Origin: Euryarchaeota archaeon TMED117
GTDB taxonomy: Archaea; Thermoplasmatota; Poseidoniia; Poseidoniales; Poseidoniaceae
Direction: 5' to 3'
DNA: 13,658 bases
Assembly: GCA_002171315.2 (NCBI GenBank)
Contig: NHFS02000046.1
Location: forward strand, 1-13,658
Part shown: piece after piece, positions 1-5,140 of the stretch
How positions within the stretch are numbered: the stretch's first letter is position 1
Layout: each line of letters opens with the position of its first letter
The notes under the pieces: generated by a model
What the model saw: the letters and a program-made list of their open reading frames with translations, nothing else
What the model was told of the DNA's origin: nothing
The model's database searches: none
Translations under genes and position numbers: made by a program

Positions 1-1
1 A

Positions 2-1225
2 CATTTCGATCAAATTCTAACCTTCATTCGTGAAGGAATTGAGCCATACGATCCTGTAGATTCTTGGTACTGTCAAGACGGCAGCGGGCCTTGGGTCAAA
101 GATTTCAATGGCGACGGTAATGGATACACTGCAAATACAAACGGGGTAAGCAGTGCGGGGGGAAGTGGTTCTGGACCATGGTTCCAATGTGATGTCTCCG
201 TGACAGTTCAAAATAATGAGATGATTGTTGAAAGTAACGGAATCCCAAATCACGATTTCCTGAGCACAATGGGTTGTTGCGCTCCAGAAATGGACTATAC
301 GTCGACCTTCCCTCTTAATCCAGTTAATGATACGACAGGAGGGCATGATACAACAAACTGCCCAGCTTCAGCGGGGCGTTGGGAATGTGTTCCAGTTAGA
401 GGAACAGTCGCTATGTCTGTAAATGGAGCTCCGATCTTTGGTCCAGAGGAAGGTCCTGGAGGAGATGCAGTTGCACTTCACTTTGAATATTTCACCGAAA
501 ACCGCCAGCCAATTACTCTTGGATGGTGCACTGGTCATTCTGCTGGGCAAAACGGGTATCACTACCACTATGATGCCAATTGTGTATATTGGGAGCCTGA
601 AGCTGGGGAGACTATGGAAGATTACGACCCTTCAAAGATCAAGAGCGATGAACACAGTCCAATTATTGGTTGGGCATTTGACGGCTATCCGATTTACGGG
701 ATGTATGGCTACAACGACGATCAAACCTCATTGAAAGCAATTACATCTTCTTATGCAATTGAGCGCACTCAAGAAGGCGGCGACCAAGGTTACAATGGAA
801 TTGATGATTGGAATTATGTTGATGGGGTCGGCGACCTAGACGAATGCAATGGACGATTTGGACCTACTCCAGAATATCCTGATGGAATTTATCACTATGT
901 CAGCACCCCTCTCTCCGGTTCTCCAACGATGGTAACCGATACCAATGGACAAACTGTGGGAATGATCGGATTCCCATACTTCCTTCTCTGTTATCACGGC
1001 GTTGCGGACGTCGCTGGCCAAGATGTCGGAGGCGGCCAAGGCGGCGGCGGCGGCCAAGGCGGTGGTGGTGGGCCACCGGGCGGTGGAGCAATATTGTACT
1101 CCTTCGCTCCAGAAATGGATTATCTCTTTGATCACTATGAAATTGAAGAATTCATTGTTGATGTGAGTTTTTCAATTCTTTTCTTGGCTTTAATCGGCGC
1201 AGGAATAAAACGCCGTAAGAAGTGA
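2..1225 (+). CDS. YHYH-domain surface protein, 5' end outside window
   Basis: The frame is open from the left edge, so this is the last 407 residues of a longer protein. The first in-frame alternative start (GTG at 200) is not a convincing beginning, because upstream codons read as normal protein, including an Asp/Asn-rich DFNGDGNG segment like a calcium-binding loop (from nt 101). The name-giving Tyr-His-Tyr-His motif lies at nt 557-568, preceded by GWCTGHSAGQ. Further segments fit the YHYH family (PF14240): IIGWAFDGYPIYG, DECNGRFG, YHYVST and FPYFLLCYHG. Then come a Gly/Gln/Pro linker (about nt 1027-1088), a short acidic stretch, and a C-terminal hydrophobic segment ending in IKRRKK, which looks like a cell-surface membrane anchor. 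Many His and Cys residues hint at metal binding, but the family's biochemical role is not established. A SCO1-like gene follows after 4 nt, so the two are probably cotranscribed. Family assignment is firm; function is unknown. Confidence 0.85.
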   Translation, partial: HFDQILTFIREGIEPYDPVDSWYCQDGSGPWVKDFNGDGNGYTANTNGVSSAGGSGSGPWFQCDVSVTVQNNEMIVESNGIPNHDFLSTMGCCAPEMDYTSTFPLNPVNDTTGGHDTTNCPASAGRWECVPVRGTVAMSVNGAPIFGPEEGPGGDAVALHFEYFTENRQPITLGWCTGHSAGQNGYHYHYDANCVYWEPEAGETMEDYDPSKIKSDEHSPIIGWAFDGYPIYGMYGYNDDQTSLKAITSSYAIERTQEGGDQGYNGIDDWNYVDGVGDLDECNGRFGPTPEYPDGIYHYVSTPLSGSPTMVTDTNGQTVGMIGFPYFLLCYHGVADVAGQDVGGGQGGGGGQGGGGGPPGGGAILYSFAPEMDYLFDHYEIEEFIVDVSFSILFLALIGAGIKRRKK

Positions 1226-1229
1226 AATT

Positions 1230-1850
1230 ATGCGTATACTGATTGCTGTGATGACAGTGGCGATGCTGTGTTCAGGATGCATTGGAACGACCGATTTCTA
1301 TGGCAACACATTGGAGCCGAAACAAGTCTCTCCATTCGAATTATTCGACGATAATGGGGATAAATTCAACCTGTCAATGATCGATTCAGATGTAATTATG
1401 GTCGGCTTTATCCACACATCTTGTCTTGACGAATGTGATGCTCTGACAAACTCAATGAATGAATCATACAATCTCCTTTCCGCTCAAGAACAGCAAAGTG
1501 TTTCACTTCTATCGATAACAACAGATCCTTGGCATGATAACAGCAATCGCCTCTATCATTACAAAAGCAACAACAGTGTCGAATGGCCACACCTAACCGT
1601 AACTAACATCAACACAGAACTTGAAATGATCGAATCAGTGTGGGCTTCATTCGGTACTTCTGTACAAATAACAGCAAATCAAACACAATCACTTGCCCGA
1701 TGTTCAATACATTTGATGGATTATACAGTAACTCAAACAGTTCATGCAATCCTTATTGATTCAAATCGTAACGTCAGAGTGCAATGGCTTGGCTCTGAAT
1801 GGGATTCAGAAAGTGTCGTCGCAGATATCAGAAAACTTTCATCTGAATGA
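1230..1850 (+). CDS. SCO1/SenC-like lipoprotein (thioredoxin fold)
   Basis: This encodes 206 residues. A short N-terminal hydrophobic signal ends in the lipobox-like LCSGC, so Cys17 is the likely lipidated residue and the protein is an extracytoplasmic lipoprotein. The SCO features are a CxxxC pair (Cys65 and Cys69 in TSCLDECD), a SITTDP segment at about 95-100 where SCO proteins usually carry SxDP, and a late His (His172 in VHAILID) at the place of the conserved copper-ligand histidine. The length is normal for the SCO1/SenC/PrrC family (PF02630), which delivers copper to the CuA site of cytochrome c oxidase or acts as a thiol reductase. The canonical CPxxCP prolines are absent, so copper binding is inferred. 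ATG at 1230 sits 4 nt after the YHYH gene's stop with a weak purine-rich upstream stretch. Two extra Cys (158 and the lipid Cys) complete the inventory. Confidence 0.85.
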   Translation: MRILIAVMTVAMLCSGCIGTTDFYGNTLEPKQVSPFELFDDNGDKFNLSMIDSDVIMVGFIHTSCLDECDALTNSMNESYNLLSAQEQQSVSLLSITTDPWHDNSNRLYHYKSNNSVEWPHLTVTNINTELEMIESVWASFGTSVQITANQTQSLARCSIHLMDYTVTQTVHAILIDSNRNVRVQWLGSEWDSESVVADIRKLSSE

Positions 1851-1870
1851 AATCCTTTACCAACCGTGTC

Positions 1871-1884
1871 GCCTACAGGTAGGC
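1871..1884 (+). promoter_or_regulatory. Perfect inverted repeat just upstream of the GGGP synthase RBS
   Basis: GCCTAC and GTAGGC flank a 2-nt centre (in RNA, about 5 pairs with a 4-nt loop). The repeat lies 1 nt upstream of the Shine-Dalgarno-like GAGGG at 1886-1890. It has no following T-run, so it does not look like a terminator. It could be a protein-binding palindrome or an mRNA hairpin next to the ribosome binding site. It may also be chance, since one 6-bp inverted repeat is not rare. Confidence 0.35.
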
Positions 1885-1898
1885 AGAGGGTGTTGAAA

Positions 1899-2696
1899 AT
1901 GTGGACAGATGAATCGCCCATGCTCCCTTCTCAATCTGGAAAAACGAGACATATTACACTCATTGATCCAGATAAACAATCTCCAGATGAAGCAGCTAAC
2001 AGAGCGTTAGTTGCAGTCGAATGTGGTACATCAGCCATATTTGTGGGTGGTTCAACCAATACTGGTGATGAAATCGTTCATGCGACATGTCAAGCAATCC
2101 AAGAAGCGTTGGAATTACGAATCTTTGCAGCAAGCCAACATCCTGATGCGAATGAAGAGATGTGGAATGTGCCTGTGATTCTTTTTCCTAGCGGAGCGCA
2201 TGCTATGTCGAGTCGCGCAGATGGCATTCTCTTCATGATGCTCATGAACAGCCGTTCACGCCGCTTCTTAATCGATGAACAACTTACTGGCGCCCCAATG
2301 ATTGATCAGTTTGGAATTAAACCAATCTCCACCGGTTACATCGTATGTGCTCCTGGTGGAAAGGTCGGAGAAGTAGGAGATGCAGACCTGATTCAGCCAA
2401 CCGATTTGAAAGCGGTATCTGCATACTGTAAAACGGCTGAAATGTATGGCTTCTCGACAATCTATCTTGAAGCAGGATCAGGCGCCTCAGACCCTGTCCA
2501 CATTGAACTTATTCAGGCTGCTAAAGCATCATGTAATTGCACACTCATCGTAGGTGGAGGGATTCGAACGTCAGAACAACTCTTGGCTGCAGCAAACGCT
2601 GGTGCGGATTACATTGTTACAGGAACGATCACAGAAGAACACGATTCTCTTGAGAGTTTAAGAGACCAATTAGGCTCACTCATCAGCGTTCTCTGA
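1899..2696 (+). CDS. Geranylgeranylglyceryl phosphate synthase (GGGPS, PcrB family)
   Basis: This enzyme joins sn-glycerol 1-phosphate to geranylgeranyl diphosphate, making the first ether bond of archaeal membrane lipids (EC 2.5.1.41). The 265 residues carry the TIM-barrel signature in order: HITLIDPDK (18-26, G1P/Mg region), FVGGS (48-52), VILFPS (93-98), IYLEAGSGA (188-196), IVGGGIRT (217-224) and YIVTGT (238-243), the last two being phosphate-binding loops. Length is normal for the family. I chose ATG at 1899 because GAGGG at 1886-1890 gives a well-spaced (8 nt) ribosome binding site. A GTG at 1866 is also in frame, but it would add 11 atypical residues and put the inverted repeat at 1871-1884 inside the gene. 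It follows the SCO-like gene after 48 nt. Its last 21 nt overlap the end of the convergent coiled-coil gene. Confidence 0.95.
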   Translation: MWTDESPMLPSQSGKTRHITLIDPDKQSPDEAANRALVAVECGTSAIFVGGSTNTGDEIVHATCQAIQEALELRIFAASQHPDANEEMWNVPVILFPSGAHAMSSRADGILFMMLMNSRSRRFLIDEQLTGAPMIDQFGIKPISTGYIVCAPGGKVGEVGDADLIQPTDLKAVSAYCKTAEMYGFSTIYLEAGSGASDPVHIELIQAAKASCNCTLIVGGGIRTSEQLLAAANAGADYIVTGTITEEHDSLESLRDQLGSLISVL

Positions 2697-3950
2697 TTCT
2701 TCATCAAAGAGCACAGGATCGCCACTTCCACCAGGTGATGGAGGTCTTGCTTCATCAACGTCCATACCAGTAGGCAAGTCGCCTTCATGAACATCGAGTT
2801 CAACGCGCCCACCTTCTGCTAGGTGTTGCATATCATCAGGAGATGGGGTAGAGAGTGTTCGCTCAACATCAGGTGTGTTCGCATATGCTTCTCTCTTGGC
2901 TTCACGAGCATCATGCCCTCGAACCAACGAAAGTGAATCTGCAAAGACACGTCCAACAACTTCTCGAGTTCTTTCGCCTCTACGAACACTGTCCACTTCT
3001 TGCATAGCAACTTGATTCTGAGATTCCAATTCTCTAATTTCAGCAACGCGGTCGGTTAGTGCGGCTTCAAGATCTGTGATGGTGAGTGACATTTGTTGAA
3101 TACGTTCGTCTCGCTCAAAGACATCCGTGTGAAGTCGTCGTTCTCGACGTCGAAGCGATTCATATTCTCGGTTTCTTTCAAGCAGACGACGCTTCATTTC
3201 TTCGATTTGCTCAACTAAATAATCGTGTTCTGCAGATACGGAACGGGGGCCCTGCATTACACGTTCAAGTTGTTCTTCAAGGTCTGCAAGTCGTTGGTCT
3301 CGAGCATCAAGCAATCCTCGCATTCTGTCTGCAATATCTCTCAACCGTTGCCGTTCCTCTTCAAGAGCGTTATTCGCAGCGACTTCTGCTTCATATTGTG
3401 CAGTTTGTTGATCGAGCTTATTCTTGAGTGAACGGACCTCGTCCGCAGTAACAGATGTGAGGCCCGCATCTGCAGCTTTCTCCAAAGCCTCAACCATTAG
3501 CGCCATTCTTCCTTCCATCTCAGAAAGAACATCGTCCTGAGACACACTAAGGTCTCGTAATTGAGCGACTTCTTCATGGAGGGCATCTTGTTGTTCTTTA
3601 GAGAGTGATGATGCTTGAGCAGCGAATTCTGCGCGACTATCGCTGAGTAAACGTTCAAGGTGGACTATACGAGCATCTGCTTCCTTCAGTTGTTCATCGG
3701 CTTGATGCAAACGTTGGATTTCTGGAGCGACTTCATCTTCTCGTTCAGCAAGATCGAGTTCCAGGACACGGAGGCGCTGTTTTAGTGTCACGACCTCTTC
3801 GTTTCGTCTACCTAATTCATCCCAAGCGATGAGGACTTCTTCGACGAGTTGCTCGACAGGATATCCTTTGAGCATACCTTCAAGCGCAGCTCGGTCGTTA
3901 CCAGAGGATTGTCCATGGTTGGAGCCTGAATTTGCAGCGCCGAGCGTCAT
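2676..3950 (-). CDS. Long coiled-coil protein with acidic C-terminal tail
   Basis: I recognise no family for this 424-residue protein. The N-terminus (1-20) is Ser/Asn/Gly-rich. It is followed by a short predicted helical segment (about 21-45, containing YPVEQLVEEVL). Near-continuous heptad-like Leu/Glu/Arg/Gln sequence runs about 46-160 and 170-325, broken near 161-170 and 233-240 (QGPRSVS). Residues about 350-424 are acidic, Pro/Gly/Ser-rich and probably disordered. There is no signal peptide, membrane segment or ATPase motif, so it is a cytoplasmic rod-like protein and not a full SMC or Rad50. The ATG at 3950 has AGGT 6 nt upstream. It lies 92 nt downstream of the actin-like gene on the same strand, which suggests a filament partner or adaptor, but this is inferred from position and architecture only. 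The 3' end overlaps the convergent GGGP synthase gene by 21 nt. Confidence 0.85.
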   Translation of the reverse strand: MTLGAANSGSNHGQSSGNDRAALEGMLKGYPVEQLVEEVLIAWDELGRRNEEVVTLKQRLRVLELDLAEREDEVAPEIQRLHQADEQLKEADARIVHLERLLSDSRAEFAAQASSLSKEQQDALHEEVAQLRDLSVSQDDVLSEMEGRMALMVEALEKAADAGLTSVTADEVRSLKNKLDQQTAQYEAEVAANNALEEERQRLRDIADRMRGLLDARDQRLADLEEQLERVMQGPRSVSAEHDYLVEQIEEMKRRLLERNREYESLRRRERRLHTDVFERDERIQQMSLTITDLEAALTDRVAEIRELESQNQVAMQEVDSVRRGERTREVVGRVFADSLSLVRGHDAREAKREAYANTPDVERTLSTPSPDDMQHLAEGGRVELDVHEGDLPTGMDVDEARPPSPGGSGDPVLFDEESENADE

Positions 3951-4000
3951 ACAGTTACCTATCGAGACACAACCACTCTTGAACCTTCCCTGTCAAAGAA

Positions 4001-4013
4001 GGGCAAAAAGCCC
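4001..4013 (-). terminator. Small hairpin with T-rich stretches after the actin-like gene
   Basis: On the minus strand GGGC and GCCC flank a TTTTT loop and are followed by TTCTTT. It lies 30-42 nt after the actin-like gene's stop and before the coiled-coil gene. The T-tract may cause partial termination, letting the actin-like protein be made in excess of its neighbour. The stem is only 4 bp, so the call is weak. Confidence 0.3.
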
Positions 4014-4042
4014 CGATTTTAAGGTGAAAACGACGAACCGAA

Positions 4043-5047
4043 TCAGTTGATTGCAGTGTACATGTCGTCAGGCATTTCGCCAGCAAGCATGAGAGCGCCT
4101 TCTGCAACCTTTTCGAGTGGGTTTTCAACACACCAAACATTGACGTCACCAATGTCTGAGATTTCTCGAGCAACTCGCTCTGCAAGTCCTTCAATGAGGG
4201 AACCTCCGCCGGAGAGGATGATGTTGTTTCGTAGAACTGGTTGGTATTCAGGGTCTGCTTCAGCAACAATTCTCTTGATTGCATTTCCAACCTTAGGAAT
4301 AAGAAGTTCACAAGCCTCTTGAATTAGATCGCCAATATCGACAGTCTGGTTCTTTCCATCAACGCTGAGGTTTACTTCAACGGTTCGGGCGTCTCCACCG
4401 ACGTAAGAGGATTCTTCCTTCCACTTTCGAACCATGTCCTTGGTAATTTGAGCTCCAGTGAACTTCTTTGAAATAAGGGTCATGAGTTCAATATCAAGCC
4501 AATCACCAGCTTCTTGAATCGTGACTTGGTCTTCATCAGTCGGGAATGTTCCGTGGATACGAGCGATGTCAGTTGTACCTGCTCCAACGTCAACAACGAT
4601 TGAACCGCCAATTTCGCCGATTCCAAATGCTGTTGCAAATGGTTCTGTAACGACCATGATTGCGTTTACTTGACCACGAAGTGTAGCAACGAGGTTGCTC
4701 TTGTCAGTAAATGAAACGTGGCTTGGGGAGCAGATGACTCCGAAAACTTCGTCGAATTCTTCAGGATCTGCTGTTTCGATAAGGTGGGAAACGAATGCCT
4801 TAGCAGCAGCCAAGTTCGCTTCATCGTCTTGTGCAACACCAGCAGCCATTGGGCGGTATAGGTTGCATGCGAGTTTGTTCTTCAGTGCGTCTGCTCCGAA
4901 AAGAACATCACGCTTCAAAAAGTTGCGAGCAACTGGGTCTTTTGGACGTCCTACAACTGTCTCAATAGAATGCATAGCACCTGCACTGGATGCAATCGTC
5001 GATTGAAAGGTTCCTAAATCAATTCCAACATATAATCGCTCACTCAT
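4043..5047 (-). CDS. Actin-family ATPase, MamK/MreB-like
   Basis: This is a 334-residue member of the actin/Hsp70/sugar-kinase ATPase fold. Visible nucleotide motifs are phosphate-1 YVGIDLGT (6-13), phosphate-2 VVDVGAGTTD (151-160) and adenosine IILSGGGSLIEGL (276-288). TEPFATAFGIGE (134-145) and the DEDQVTIQEAGDWLD segment (171-185) are placed as in filament-forming bacterial actins. From memory, the run VVGRPKD, the TEPF segment, the EDQVT-AG--LD segment and PEYQP---NI resemble MamK, the magnetosome-aligning filament actin, more than rod-shape MreB or crenactin. Length fits MamK. I chose the third of three consecutive ATGs (5047) because GAAGGTG precedes it with 6 nt spacing. An upstream in-frame ATG at 5095 would add 16 residues unlike the family. 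The likely role is a cytoplasmic filament. The downstream coiled-coil gene is a candidate partner. Confidence 0.88.
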   Translation of the reverse strand: MSERLYVGIDLGTFQSTIASSAGAMHSIETVVGRPKDPVARNFLKRDVLFGADALKNKLACNLYRPMAAGVAQDDEANLAAAKAFVSHLIETADPEEFDEVFGVICSPSHVSFTDKSNLVATLRGQVNAIMVVTEPFATAFGIGEIGGSIVVDVGAGTTDIARIHGTFPTDEDQVTIQEAGDWLDIELMTLISKKFTGAQITKDMVRKWKEESSYVGGDARTVEVNLSVDGKNQTVDIGDLIQEACELLIPKVGNAIKRIVAEADPEYQPVLRNNIILSGGGSLIEGLAERVAREISDIGDVNVWCVENPLEKVAEGALMLAGEMPDDMYTAIN

Positions 5048-5089
5048 CATCATCACCTTCTCGGATATACAGGCGTGGATGCCATACGG

Positions 5090-5126
5090 TTTCAATATAG
5101 CCCTCCGCTCTCAAGGAAATATTAAA
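5090..5126 (-). promoter_or_regulatory. Candidate archaeal TATA elements for the actin-like gene
   Basis: On the minus strand CTATATTG lies at about 5093-5100 and TTTAATATTT at about 5115-5124. The nearer one would start transcription near 5070, giving a leader of about 23 nt that holds the AAGGTG ribosome site. The farther one would start near 5093. The spacings are consistent with archaeal TATA boxes at about -26, but no start site is known. Confidence 0.4.
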
Positions 5127-5130
5127 TGGG

Positions 5131-5136
5131 AAAAAA
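5131..5136 (-). terminator. Oligo-T stretch after the subtilase gene
   Basis: Read on the minus strand this is TTTTTT flanked by CA and CCC, 4 nt past the protease stop. Archaeal RNA polymerase can terminate on T-runs without a hairpin. This would separate the protease transcript from the actin-like gene, whose TATA candidates lie directly downstream. It is a short run, so confidence is modest. Confidence 0.4.
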
Positions 5137-5140
5137 TGGT

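Noticed and set aside
17..346. Open frame on the minus strand inside the YHYH gene
   Set aside because: It lies within a clearly coding plus-strand frame that matches a known family, has no recognisable motif, and has a protein composition typical of an antisense frame.
1027..1088. Tandem DNA repeat in the Gly-rich part of the YHYH gene
   Set aside because: GGC/GGT codons with CAA interruptions encode a low-complexity Gly/Gln linker. The unit is irregular and not a regular tandem array.
1866..1898. Upstream GTG start for GGGP synthase
   Set aside because: It has no ribosome site, adds residues unlike the family and covers the inverted repeat. The ATG at 1899 has GAGGG at good spacing.
2676..3950. 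SMC or Rad50 homologue
   Set aside because: The protein is coiled coil but lacks Walker A, signature and Walker B motifs and a hinge domain, and it is too short.
4043..5047. Magnetosome (magnetotaxis) gene cluster
   Set aside because: Only the actin-like protein recalls a magnetosome component. None of the neighbouring genes resembles other mam genes, so a magnetosome claim is not supported.
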